Source: Saccharomycopsis fibuligera x Saccharomycopsis cf. fibuligera (taxonomy: Eukaryota; Ascomycota; Saccharomycetes; Ascoideales; Saccharomycopsidaceae). From it: a stretch of DNA of 64,000 bases. The notes under the pieces were generated by a model that was not told the origin of the DNA, ran no database searches, and saw only the letters and a program-made list of their open reading frames with translations. The translations under genes and the position numbers were made by a program. The stretch spans positions 1,769,501 to 1,833,500 of the forward strand of contig CP012819.1 in assembly GCA_001936135.1 (NCBI GenBank), in the 5' to 3' direction. Below are positions 20,473-31,774 of this stretch, piece after piece (position 1 is the stretch's first letter; each line of letters begins with the position of its first letter).

Positions 20473-22459
20473 TCAAGTTACTTGAGCTAATTTAGCGTGA
20501 ATTCCTTCATCAACCAGGACAACGTCAAGATCAAGTCTCGATAACCAATCAGCAACTTTGTTAGTCAGTTCTGAGATGTGTTTTATTTCAATGTCATATT
20601 CAGAAAGGGTGTCGAGCCATCGCATAATGCGAGGATGGAGTTGCTTTTGCAACAATGAGTGCCTTAAGGATACGTGGTCTGTGTGCACCACAACATGTCG
20701 ATCAGCGATCTGTATTCGAAAGTGCCACAACGATTCCACTATAGCCAACAATTCTTTGTCATACACCGAATATCGTCTTTGATGAACATCCAATGACTTA
20801 CTAAAATAACCAACAACGCCAACCAACTTATCATTATCATCATATCCCTGTAATACTCCTCCTATAGCACCATTGGAGGCATCGGTGAAAAGTTTGAGCT
20901 GTCGAACACCGTATGCCGATATGAGGAGAGGGGCGTTGACCAAAAGTTCCTTCGACTGAGCAACTGCTGTTTCACACAGAGCGTTACAAGTAATGGATCC
21001 GGCAGCTAGTTGATTGAGAGGAGCTAGAATCTTTGAGAGATTCTTAAAGAATTTTCGATAGTAGTTAAAACATCCAACATAGCGTTGTGCTTTTTTCTGT
21101 GTATCTGGTTCTGGCATCTTCAAAATAGCGTCAAACTTCCGAGGACTTGCTGGAATGCCGGCTTTTAGATTAGTGTGACCCAAGCAGTCTACTCGTTCTA
21201 GGAGAAAGCAACATTTTTGTGTTTCAAATGTTAGTCAGTTTTTGGATAGCACTTCTAAAATACACATTGCACGGTCAGAGTGTTGCTTGATATCGCATCA
21301 ACAAATGCGCTTCTCATCCAAATAATATACCAGAAAACGTGAATAAGGAGCAAGAATCAGCTTTATGAATTGTGAAAATGAAGCAGGTGCATTTTTCAAA
21401 CCAAAAGTCATTACACGCCATGTATAATGTCCGGACGAGGTACAAATTGCGGCTTTATCCTCATCTCCAAAGCGCATCTTTAATTGATGGTATCCTTGCG
21501 CCAACTCAATTTTTCAATAAAAACGTTTTCCTCTGACCTTGGCTAATGTATCGTCAATGTTTGCTAATGGGAATTAGTTTTCGATAGTTTTGTTGTTAAT
21601 AAGGCGCTAGTCAAAACACATATCCCAAGTATTATCTTTTTTCACCATTATTATTGGAAAGGACCAAGGACTATCTAATTCTTGAAGCATACCCAGTTTT
21701 AAAGGTTTCGCAATTTGATTTTCTGGTTTTTGTGCTTGTACTGGGGCTAAGCGACAGGGTGCTCGGGCAATCATCGGTGAGTTCAACTCTGTCGTGAAAG
21801 GGTTCTCCTAATGGTAGAAGGTTTTGAAGTTTACCCTCAACATTACTAATTGGTTGAACCATCTGTTTTAAAGCATTGTATTTTGACTTGTCAAGTTCTT
21901 TTGGCGCAGAAATGGGATTTTGGGATTCCAGTATGTCATTGTCCGCTTTTACCCAATAAAGTTCTATTTTCTCGTGGTTTTTAATCTCTTTGCGTAATTC
22001 TTGGACCAGCATAAGGTTAATTTGTACTGCTTTAGCACTTGACTCTTCCTGAGGGTGAGCAGCATCATCCGAACCCAAGATAGACCAAACGCCAGTTTGT
22101 GCAAGCAAACTCGCCTGCTGCTTGATGAGCGGAAGGCCAACGATCATAGGGCGACTCGAAACAGGAAGGACATAGGCTGAAGTGTTTTTTGTTTTTCCTC
22201 CAATTTCCACATCCAAAGAGAAGCATTCCGGGAGTAGTTGTTGCTCTGTATTAGCTGCGACACGCACAGTAGCCTTTACAGGAGTGAAAACAGGCCAACA
22301 GTTGGTTTGTACTAGTCCCTTACTGACAAAGTTAGTAGTAGCACCAGTATCAAATAAGGATTTCACTTGTACATCATTAACCATTACTTGTACATTAGCA
22401 GGGTGTAGTATCGGAGGGTCATCAGTTTTCTTGAAAGTAGCTAGTCCTCCCGTTGACAT
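20473..22459 (-). CDS. A2 protease-RT-RNase H region, decayed
   Basis: RNase H (LFTDASNGAIGG) and the RT connection region are clear at 20473-21183. The RT palm (VMTFGLKNAPASF) is recognisable further on. The protease motif FDTGATTNFV is seen near the beginning (about 22340). The region is broken in several places. Confidence 0.75.
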
Positions 22460-23280
22460 CCAAGTTGGAGTTTTCTAAACTGACGTGGTCAAGATCCATT
22501 TTTTCTGGCCCAAAACCTTTCGAAAATCGCCTGCTGTTAAAGTTCAATTTCTTAAGACTCTCATTGTTGTAACTTTTTGCGTTGCTGTTAGTGTACTTAG
22601 AAAACCCAGCACCATAGGATGGTTTATAGCTGTTAAGGTTTTTGTGGTTTGTATTCAAATTTATCGTCCAGGAAGTATAACTTCCATAGTGAAAGCGATA
22701 CGGGTTGCTGGTGCGTGTACCAAATCGCGAACGAGAGGAAAACTTTGGTAGAGAAAGCAGTCTCGCAAGACGCTAATCTGAGTTCTATGGTTCTCTTGCA
22801 AACCATTGATAAAGAAATCTAGTAAAATGGATTCATCAGCTTTAAAAGATGAAGAACCAAAGTAGATAAATGTATTAGCGTAGTCTTCCATAGCACCAGG
22901 TTCCTTTAATGAAAAAATTTGGTTGTTTAAGGAAGCCGTGTTGTATAATTGCAGAAAACGTTTAGAAAAAGGCGTCCAGAATTCCTATAAATCGACTTCG
23001 TTAATATTTTCCTGGGAAGTTAAGAGCTTGACTGCCCCACTAGCAGGGACCTCAGGTACGCTACCAACAATAGCTCCAAGTTGCTGATCAGGAGTGGTAT
23101 AACCGGGCCTGAGGAGTAGGTAAGCATTAGAGTTTGGAAACGTTGAGTAGCGGCTAACGATGAATTTGAACCTGAAAACGTTGGTGCAATAGTCTTTCCC
23201 CTAGCACCAAAGGCGCTACCAGTTCTAATAGAAGGCGCTGTAGGGTCTGCATAAAGACGTGAGAAGGCTTCAGGATTCAT
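22422..23280 (-). CDS. A2 gag region; start codon inside the 5' LTR
   Basis: The gag frame starts MNPEAFSRLYADP within the 5' LTR and reads on through the primer-binding-site segment into the body of gag. This shows that in family A gag begins inside the LTR, as in Ty1, which is not the case in the S. cerevisiae Ty3 type. The region is decayed. Confidence 0.65.
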
Positions 23281-23555
23281 AGTTGTTTTTTTGGAATCGA
23301 CTAGGAAGAGAGATAATGCTTAAGCTAGAATAAGCCTGATAAGTATATTATTAGTAATAAGAAGGATGTCCTCAATCACTATTCTCCATACAGAATACCT
23401 AAAAGTAATAATGACGAACCTAGCTTCTTCTATACTTATTGTCAGAAGCCTCGTAACTAAGAGCTGCCTGTAACTAAGCGCTGGCTATGACTAAGGGCTA
23501 CCTTCACCAAATAGTTACCTTTATCAAAGAGCTATCTGGAACTGCTTTGTTACAG
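23224..23555 (-). repeat. A2 5' LTR (diverged)
   Basis: About 330 bp, ends CTTTGTTACA at 23555. Much more diverged from the other A LTRs than they are from each other. Confidence 0.75.
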
Positions 23556-23595
23556 TGCGACACTTGAACGATACAGGTATATGATCTTAAGACAA

Positions 23596-23957
23596 AACAC
23601 TGGGTTCTAGACCAACAAACATGGATGAAACATGCTAACATGTGGTGCAGAAGAACCCCGTTGATCTGGTGGTTTTTTGACAAGATTAACCGAGGAAAGT
23701 GTAGTTCTAAACCAACCTGAATACAGCTAGAGAATATTTATTACTGAATAAGTTCGCGGATCTTTCATCGTCGCGCATGACACGCATATGTACTACTGTT
23801 AATCGCGACTCATTAGCATATTTTAAATTCAGTCTGGTTATTATGTAGACATGCTTTAAGCAAATATTTTTATATATTGATTACTAGTTAGCGATATTTC
23901 AAATGCAAGGCTTATGCTTCTAAAATCTGAGCACTGAGTTGTCAGTACTCCGTAATT
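23596..23957 (+). repeat. Family D LTR and partial LTR
   Basis: A short LTR start (GGGTTCTAGACCAACAAAC, about 23598) is followed by a fuller but diverged D LTR from about 23695 (GTTCTAAACCAACCTGAATA) to GTCAGTACTCCGTAA near 23955. Confidence 0.65.
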
Positions 23958-25170
23958 AACGGATTGAAGTCTACTAATCATGATTCTCTAATGTGTTTTG
24001 CATTCACTCCTACTAGTATGTATGCACGGACCAACACAATATGCTTATATGTTTACTATAAGTCAAGTATGATTTAATTATACTTGAAATAAAAGGCTTT
24101 TACATCCAATAGACGACCCTGAAATGTCTGTGGTCTTTAAAGCATGCACAGTTATGCAGCATTCTAAAATTAGCTCATTTAATTAACGTATTAACAGATC
24201 AGGTCATTACTTACATATGGTTCAGCCCAACTTTGGGTTCTAGGACAATGCCTGCAGGCAATCGTCAGGGGAGACCATGACATAATGACCAGCTTTTGTA
24301 GCTGACATGAAATTATAGCATTTCAGCTACTGGGGTTTATAGTTTAAAGCTAATATGCATTATTCAGTCATATTATTATTTTTAAACGGTTCAACCCAAT
24401 GTTGTTCAACATTTATTGTTACTTAGCTACTCCAAATATAAGGGTTTTGCATCAAACAATGGGAACCCTCAGATATCCGCATTCCTTAATTCAGTATTGC
24501 AAAATGTTCTCTATCCTGAGCTACTTGCTATTTTCCTGAAATTCCTTGGTTTTGCTCCGTGTTTTCTTGAGCAAATCTTCTTTTATCATTATACAACATC
24601 TTCCCCTCTCTGAAATTATTGTCTTGAGGGTTACTGAACAAAACTTGGTCATTAATTGATCATTTACATTGCTATAGAAAGAAAGCAGCTAAATTTCTGA
24701 AAAGGGTCGGCCGAATTTCGCGAGGAACTCTAGAGCAAAGGTTTCTGATTCCAATAGGATAGGTATGTCCTGCTCTGGCCGTACTGAAAGTAGTTTCTAA
24801 AACGGCTTTACTTTGGCAAAACGAAGTATACCACTAAGTGGGTATACTCGACTAAATAGTTCGCCATCTGTGCGAAATACTTCCATGAACGTCTTCTCAT
24901 CGAGTTCCTACAGCTAAGATTGGTCAATGTCGTAGGCGAGACTACTGATTTTCTTGATAACTTTAAATGCGTGACGAAACATGTTGGTCAATTTCGTAAT
25001 TGTCACTGCGGAAGGGTAAGTGTCACAAGCAATAGGAAGGAGCTCTCTCACCTTTTACAAAGGACTGTATTCGGAATTGTTCTTCTGTAATGCGACCTGA
25101 TTGTTAACGTAAATTTCTTAACTCTTGTACATGATACTCTGTATTCTGTCTACCGATTCTGTCAGAGATG
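23958..25170. other. Gene-free stretch with decayed LTR-like snippets
   Basis: About 1.2 kb without a believable gene. Short matches to the D LTR vocabulary occur (GGTTCAGCCCAACTTTGGGTT near 24231, GGTTCAACCCAATGTTGTTC near 24390). No RNA gene is seen. Confidence 0.4.
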
Positions 25171-27700
25171 GTGACTAAGTATCTAAATGGCTGAGCGCTA
25201 AAGGAGTGGAGATGTTTGGTTCAAGGCCAAGAAGAGCGTCATTATCGTTGGCAGTGGTGCGTATTCCGAATACAACGTCAAAGTGGACCGTATCTAATGA
25301 GCATGGAGCTGGTGACCAATACACAAGATAGGGATCATTGAACCTTAGCAGATCTCGTTTTTCAATGCAAGTTTCGCAGTCTATAATAAACTTGCCAATT
25401 TTTGCCAAAACAAGTCTTGGAGCTAAAAAACCAGTATACCAGAGTATTTTGGCAATTTTTCGAGTACGCACTGTAATATCATACTATGATGCGTCAACTT
25501 TGAGCTCAAAATGAGTATTTTATTTAATAGAGGGTCCTTGCGCTGGCAGTCACTCAAAAATTATTTGCATACCTTTCTCAATTAATTCTTCAAAATCCTC
25601 AGTTCTTACTAATCTTTTGCATTTGATACAGTCATATAAGCGTGATGTGACCTGCTGCAACTTGGGGATATGATCCCTGAAATGGTTAACAAACCCCAAT
25701 AATTTCTGAAACTCACAGGCATTCATTGCTAGCATCATATCGTCGGATCTGGTACTTTTGCGGTTCCTTCTTTTGAAGTGAACCCTAGAGATTGAATCTG
25801 TCCTTTGGCAAACTCACATTTTGATTTTTTTTATTATCATTTTGAGTTCTCTAAAGATTCCAAAACTCTGTCACACCACCCCCTGACTGCTCTGACTCTG
25901 AATGAGTGAATATAATATTATCGTCAATATAATTGATCACGAGATCCTTTACAGCTATTAAGATGTCTGTTAACAGTTGTTGCGTAGCTGCTGTAGCATC
26001 ATTTATTCCAAACGCCATTGAGTTATACCCATATTTGGGTCCCTTGAAGATGAAAGCAGTGTACTTTTGCAAGCCTTCTTACAATTGTAGTCGAGGAACA
26101 TATTCAGGTAAATCCAACTTTAAATAAATGCTGGTGTTTCTAGTTCTAGAAATGATTTTCCTTATAAATGGAACTTGGAACCGCTTCGTGATTAAGTCAA
26201 AATGGGTAACCGACAGCCAATGCAACTTTTAGGGCTACCATCATTCTTTCCAACCGTCGACAGCGGAGCTAACGCATCGGAAGTACTGGTTCTAATAATT
26301 CCAACCTTGACCTTCCACAATAAACTTCTTACTTGAAAAACCAGAAGAATCCAAAACCAAATTAAATAAATCAACTTGTGCACTACGTTTATTAGAGAGC
26401 GGTATTCATAAAGTAACATGCTTAGTATCATGTTTTGATTGGATGGATGGTTCACAAACCTTCCGAGTGTCGATAGTGAGATCAACGTGGAGGACTGGCT
26501 TTTGTTTGCTACTGTATTCTAAAGCGGTCAGATCTGTCACAACGATGTACAACAGATCCAGCAAGTTTGGAATCACGTCAGAGACTTTCAAATTTCCTTG
26601 CAAGCCGCTATCAGTTAAGGTGTGAAATGCTTTACTTTGTGCAACAACATGTACTTCGAATTCAACACTTATTTGGCTACCGCTGCTTTAAGTGCCTTTT
26701 GGTTTGACACAAGGATAGTTCAAATGAACACTAAGGTCCTTTGTGCTGGGGGAGCAACTGGTTTAAAGGAGGTGTGGTTCTGCAGGGTCTCGCAAAGCTT
26801 CCTGTTGGCTTGCACTTCAAGGAACAGGTTGAGCTCAGTAAGGAATTGGTTTCGATTTTTAAGACTCCATAAGATGGGGTGGTGCTCGCATTAGACACCT
26901 GCATAGAAACAGCTTGGTCTGTAGCTCAACCAACTGGTAAGCTGCTATGCGATAGTTTGCCGAAACTACCACGGGAACTAAAATGGCGGGACCCCAGTGT
27001 GCTTAAGGAGGAATTAATTACAAAGCAGCTATAGCAATCTCAGAAGTATCAGATGATCTAAACGCTCTGGCTGCAGCGACAGTGACACGGGTGTGCAATT
27101 TTAAACAGGAGATGAACAGGTTACTGAAAGTGGTAGTATTAAAGTGATTGCCATCTAGTGAAAGGAAAGAACAGAATGAATCCATATATTTAGTAACCAG
27201 CTTAGTTTGCGCTAACCCTGTAAGGTTTTTTTGCATGCCTTCCATATAGTACGATAGAATAAATTGAGGTTAAAATAGTTCCCCAAGTTCCCTATCAGCA
27301 TATCTGTTGGAACGCGATTATTGTCACCAAGGTAGAAATTGTTTGCATTGCGTGTACGGTAGTCGCTGGCTAAATCAATAAGACGAGACTCTGGGAACCA
27401 CAATGACAGCCAAATAATCGAACTTGTGCTAAAGATGTTTGCATTTTAAGTGGATTACAAACACCGTCATATAATTGTGACCGATGGTCAACGAACACTA
27501 GGTACAGTGAGTTTTTTTTTGGCACTGGAAGTGCTGGTGGTGATGTTGGTGGTTCCTCTTGTTGTTGCGGCATGCCTTGTACAAATCTCGGTACTGTTTG
27601 GTTCTAGATTGCTCGGAAATGCTGCCCAACATTAGCAGCCATCTGTTCAGGTAAGACCGTGGGATAAGCGGAGTGGAAGCGGGCATGGGAACTTGCTTCT
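25171..27700 (-). mobile_element. Family E: heavily decayed gypsy-type retroelement
   Basis: Minus-strand fragments occur in gypsy order. A gag-like region lies at about 27018-27570. RT pieces are at about 25851-26300 (a KNDGSPKSCIGCRLPIL match to the start of the RT domain and INYIDDNIIFTHSES with the active-site box). An RT connection piece (LLGFVNHFRDHIPKL) is at 25550-25738, and an integrase zinc-binding piece (IDCETCIEKRDLL) is at about 25350-25420. No LTR pair was recognised. It has more than ten breaks and is the oldest element here. Confidence 0.65.
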
Positions 27701-28538
27701 GATCATTCCAATCCTGGTGACCGAAAACTTGTTTCACTTCTTACCGAACTACCTGGTTTCTCTGAATTTTCCTGATCTGTCTTGGCCAAGTCACTATAAT
27801 AAAAATGAGTCCAAAAATTCACCTGGAGAGACCGAGGGCGCTACCGTGTCTACTGTAAGGTCCCGAAGCTTGACCGCTCTCTGACCTCCAGTATAGTATT
27901 ACTCCATACATTCGACCGCCTTGCCTTAGTTTTGTGATAACCTAACCTTCTTCGTAGATCTACGCAGGTCTTAGGGCACTTTTAACTTTCGGGATATTCA
28001 CTATCTTCAGAGGCTTGTTAATGTATTGGCATTCGTTCTATTGCTTGACAGACTAAGCCATAATAAATTAATAACAGCATCGGGTGCAAGCTAATATAAT
28101 TAACAATTGGAATGAGTATGTCTAACAATAGCACTGAGCTGTAAATAACAATGAAATTGGATTCCGCAATGTTAGTTTCAAACCCCGCTCGAATGTAGTT
28201 TACCGGTTTTTCCCAGGAATGCAGACATTTTAAGATTCATGGTTGTTGGCTTACTACTCCGTTGAGGTCAACTATAAGTAGAAAAGAAAGATTTCTAACG
28301 TGTTGTGTGTCGCACCTTGTAGTAGACTTAGGACAAGTGCCTCGGAGGATAGCGTTGAACTATATGTATTAGCCAACATGCATTGAACAGCCAACAACAA
28401 CATCGTCAGGAGTGTCCAGCTTGAAAACGATACCCGTTCTGACAGATCCTGGCCTGTTGTCTTGAGGCTCAATGCTTGCCATTTCATGCTTTCGAAACGT
28501 CAGGAAAAATTTTACCTGTTACAAGAGTGTAAAAATAC
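27701..28538. other. Gene-free stretch upstream of family E
   Basis: About 840 bp; no believable ORF, RNA gene or LTR recognised. It ends at the 3' side of the tRNA-Leu gene. Confidence 0.4.
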
Positions 28539-28620
28539 TGATAACGGCGAGATTCGAACTCGCGCATCCGAAGATACCAGGACCTTAACCTGGCGCCTTA
28601 GACCACTCGGCCACGTTACC
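28539..28620 (-). tRNA. tL(AAG): tRNA-Leu(AAG)
   Basis: 82-nt type II tRNA without intron. Acceptor GGTAACG pairs with CGTTATC (one G-U), with discriminator A. The D-arm contains GGCCGAGTGGTCTAAGGC, typical of Leu/Ser tRNAs. Anticodon stem CCAGG/CCTGG encloses TT-AAG-GT, so the anticodon is AAG (Leu, CUU/CUC). There is a long variable arm and the T-arm GCGAG-TTCGAAT-CTCGC. A TTTTT run follows on the minus strand (28531-28535). Leu(AAG) is known from CTG-clade yeasts, whereas S. cerevisiae uses GAG instead. The A3 LTR begins 12 nt upstream of the mature 5' end. Confidence 0.94.
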
Positions 28621-28632
28621 CGCTGATAAATA

Positions 28633-28955
28633 TGTAACAAATCAGTTCAGGATAACTTCTGATAAAGTTAACTCAGACTGGTAGCTCTTAGCTACAGGTA
28701 GCCCCTAGTTACCGATGGCCCCTGGTTACGAACCTCCTAACAATAACTATATAAGAAGCTAGGTTCGCCATCATAACTATTATGTATTCTATATAGAATA
28801 AGGGTAAGCGAAGTTATCTTCCTTTCATGACAATATATTTATCTTCTTTATTTTATCTAGAGCATTACCTCTCTTCCTAGTCGATCCTAGAAACAACTAT
28901 GAATCCAGAAACCTTTTCACGTCTAAATTCAGACCCTACGACCCCGTCTCTTACA
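28633..28955 (+). repeat. A3 5' LTR (A1-like subgroup)
   Basis: 323 bp, TGTAAC...TTACA. About 97% like the A1 LTRs by eye but only about 90% like its own partner at 33201-33525. The gag ATG (28899) lies within it. Confidence 0.9.
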
Positions 28956-29784
28956 ATTGGTAGCGCTTTTTGGTGCTAGGGGAGAGATTATTGCTCCAAC
29001 TTTTTCAGGTAGAAATTCCTCGTTAGCCTCTATTCAACGTTTCCAAACTTTGATGTTTGCCTACTGTTTCAGCCAAGGTTATAACACTCCTGATCAACAA
29101 CTTAGAGCTATTGTGGGTAGCTTACGTGATGTCGCTGCTACTTGGGCAGTCAACTTTTTAACGTCCCAGGAAAACATTAACGAAGTCGATTTACAGGAAT
29201 TCGGGACGGCTTTTTCGGAACGTTTTGGGCAATCATACAACACTGCGTCCTTAAACAAACAACTTTCTTCTATAAGACAATCTGGTACTATTGAAGACTA
29301 TATTACTAAATTTAACTATTTGGCTTCAGCTTATAAAGCTGACGAATCCATTTTAATAGATTTCTTTGTCAATGGCTTGCAAGAGAACCTTAGAGTTCAG
29401 GTTAGCATCATGAGAGACTCCTTTCTTCAGCAAAATCTTCCTGTCTCTCTCGATTGAGTTCAAACATCAGCAACCCGTATCGCTGTCACTATGCAACCTG
29501 TTCTTCATGGACAATCAAATTACAATAAGAACCGCAAAAAATTTAACAAGTATAAACCATCCTCTGGTGCTGGGTTTTCTAACCACACTAATGGAAACGC
29601 AAAAAGTTACAACAATAACCGTTTTAACAAACCACACTTCAACAACAGACACTTCCACAACCAAGGAAATAACAAGTCATTTTCAAAACATATTGGGCCG
29701 GAAAAAATGGATCTTGACCACGTCACTTTAGAAAACTCCAACTTGGATGTCAACGCGAGGACTAGCTACTCTCAAGAAAACTAA
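28899..29784 (+). CDS. A3 gag region
   Basis: Starts MNPETFSRLN inside the LTR. The body is a helical capsid-like part (RFQTLMFAYCFSQGYN, LRAIVGSLRDVAATWA) followed by an Asn/Lys-rich tail that overlaps the start of pol. No zinc knuckle is visible. It is not fully intact. Confidence 0.75.
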
Positions 29785-31744
29785 TGACCCTCCGATACTA
29801 CACCCTGCTAATGTACAAGTAATGGTTAATGATGTACAAGTCGAATCCTTATTTGATACTGGTGCTAGTTCTAACTTTGTCAGTAAGGAACTAGTACAAA
29901 CTAACCGTTGGCCTGTTTTTACCCCTGAAAAGGCTAGTGTGTCTGTCGCAATTAATAAAGAACAACAACTACTCACGGAATGTTGCTCTTTGGATGTAGA
30001 AATGGGAGGAAAAACAAAAAGCACTTCAGCCTATGTTCTTCCTGTTTCGAGTCGCCCTATGGTCTTTGGCCTTCCGTTCATCAAACAACATGCGAGTTTG
30101 CTTGCACAAACTGGCGTTTGGTCTATCTTGGGTTCGGATGATGCTGTTCACCCTCCGGAAGAATCAAGTTCTAGAGCAGTACAAATTAACCTTATGCTGG
30201 TCCAAGAATTGCGCAAAGAGATTAAAAACCACGAGAAAATGGAACTTTATTGGGTAAAAGCGGACAATGATATACTGGAATCCCAAAATCCCATTTCTGC
30301 GCCAAAAGAACTTGACAAGTCAAAATACAATGCTTTAAAACAGATGGTTCAAGCCGTTAGTGATGTTGACGGTAAAATTCAAAACCTTCCACCGCTACGA
30401 GAGCGCTTTGACCACAGAATCAAACTCACCGATGATCAAATCATTTCCCGACCACCATATCGCTTAGCTCCCGTACAAGCACAAGAAGCAGAAAATCAAA
30501 TTGCTGAACTTTTAAAGCTGGGTATGCTTAAAGAATCAGATAGTCCTTGGTCCTTTCCCATAGTAATGGTTAAAAAACAAGATAATACTTGGCGTATGTG
30601 TGTTGACTACCGCCTCATTAACAACAAAACTATCAAAAACTCATTCCCATTACCTCACATTGATGATACCTTAGCCAAGGTCGGAGGAAAACGTTTTTAT
30701 TCGAAAATTGATTTAGCACAAGGATACCATCAGTTAAGAATGCACCCTGGAGACGAGGATAAAGTCGCATTTTCTACCTCGTCCGGACATTATACATGGC
30801 GTGTAATGCCTTTTGGTTTGAAAAATGCACCTGCTTCATTTTCACAATTCATAAAGCTGATTCTTGCTCCTTATTCACGTTTTCTGGTATATTATTTGGA
30901 TGATATTCTCATTTATGGAGATGATGCAGAGCAACATTTTGAAGATGTAATGTGTATTTTAAAAGTGTTATCCAAAAAGCATCTAACAATTAAAACCCAA
31001 AAATGTTGTTTTTTCCAAGAACGAGTCGACTTCTTGGGCTACGTCATTCTGAAAGCCGGTATTACAGCAAGCCCTCGGAAGATTGACGCTATGTTGAAGA
31101 TGCCAGAACCAGATAGACAGAAAAAAGCACAACGCTATGTTGGATGTCTTAACTACTATCGAAAATTCTTTAAGAATCTCTCGAAGATTCTAGCTCCTCT
31201 CAATCAACTAGCTGCCGGATCCATTACTTATAACGATCTGTGTAAAACAGCAGTTGCTCAATCGAAGGAACTTTTAGTCAACGCCCCTCTCCTCATATCG
31301 GCATACAATGTTCAACAGCTCAAACTTTTCACCGATGCCTCTAATGCTGCAATAGGAGGAGTATTACAGGGATATGATGATAATGATAAGTTGGTTGGCG
31401 TTGTTGGTTATTTTAGTAAGTCATTGGATGTTCATCAAAGACGATATTCGGTGTATGACAAAGAATTGTTGGCTATAGTGGAATCGTTGTGGCACTTTCG
31501 AATACAGATCGCTGATCGACATGTTGTGGTACACACAGACCACGTATCCTTAAGACACTTATTGTTGCAAAAACAACTCCATCCTCGCATTATGCGATGG
31601 CTCGACAGCCTTTCTGAATATGATGTTGAAATAAAACACATCTCAGGACTGACTAACAAAGTTGCTGATTGGTTATCGAGACTTGATCTTGACGCTGTCC
31701 TGGTTGATGAAGGAATTCACGCTAAATTAGCTCAAGTAACTTGA
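29747..31744 (+). CDS. A3 protease, reverse transcriptase and RNase H (looks whole)
   Basis: 665 codons: protease FDTGASSNFV near residue 37, RT boxes MCVDYRLINN, KIDLAQGYHQL, VMPFGLKNAPASF and YLDDILIYGDD, then RNase H (LFTDASNAAIGG, VHTDHVSLRHLL). All expected catalytic signatures are present. It overlaps the end of gag in another frame. Confidence 0.9.
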   Translation: MSTRGLATLKKTNDPPILHPANVQVMVNDVQVESLFDTGASSNFVSKELVQTNRWPVFTPEKASVSVAINKEQQLLTECCSLDVEMGGKTKSTSAYVLPVSSRPMVFGLPFIKQHASLLAQTGVWSILGSDDAVHPPEESSSRAVQINLMLVQELRKEIKNHEKMELYWVKADNDILESQNPISAPKELDKSKYNALKQMVQAVSDVDGKIQNLPPLRERFDHRIKLTDDQIISRPPYRLAPVQAQEAENQIAELLKLGMLKESDSPWSFPIVMVKKQDNTWRMCVDYRLINNKTIKNSFPLPHIDDTLAKVGGKRFYSKIDLAQGYHQLRMHPGDEDKVAFSTSSGHYTWRVMPFGLKNAPASFSQFIKLILAPYSRFLVYYLDDILIYGDDAEQHFEDVMCILKVLSKKHLTIKTQKCCFFQERVDFLGYVILKAGITASPRKIDAMLKMPEPDRQKKAQRYVGCLNYYRKFFKNLSKILAPLNQLAAGSITYNDLCKTAVAQSKELLVNAPLLISAYNVQQLKLFTDASNAAIGGVLQGYDDNDKLVGVVGYFSKSLDVHQRRYSVYDKELLAIVESLWHFRIQIADRHVVVHTDHVSLRHLLLQKQLHPRIMRWLDSLSEYDVEIKHISGLTNKVADWLSRLDLDAVLVDEGIHAKLAQVT

Positions 31745-31774
31745 CAAGATGATAAACAAGACCCGTTCCTTAAA

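Larger units (their letters stand above)
18692..23555 (-). mobile_element. Element A2: Ty3/gypsy retroelement, chimeric
   Basis: Minus-strand family A copy. The 3' LTR is at 18692-19016, integrase at 19012-20442, RNase H/RT at about 20473-21660, protease and linker at about 21671-22459, gag at about 22422-23280, and the 5' LTR at about 23224-23555. GCGCTACCA (23213-23221) is the complement of an initiator-Met primer-binding site. The integrase half is nearly identical to A3, while the RT, gag and 5' LTR are markedly more diverged. A single age cannot be assigned, and recombination or gene conversion is likely. Broken, with at least six breaks, mostly in the older half. Confidence 0.88.

Noticed and set aside
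26910-26960. tRNA-like D-arm text (GTAGCTCAACCAACTGGTAAGC)
   Set aside because: Closest is a chance match: no T-arm, acceptor stem or terminator at the right distance.
28272-28487. 71-codon minus-strand frame near tRNA-Leu
   Set aside because: No motif, no support from neighbours, AT-rich intergenic context.
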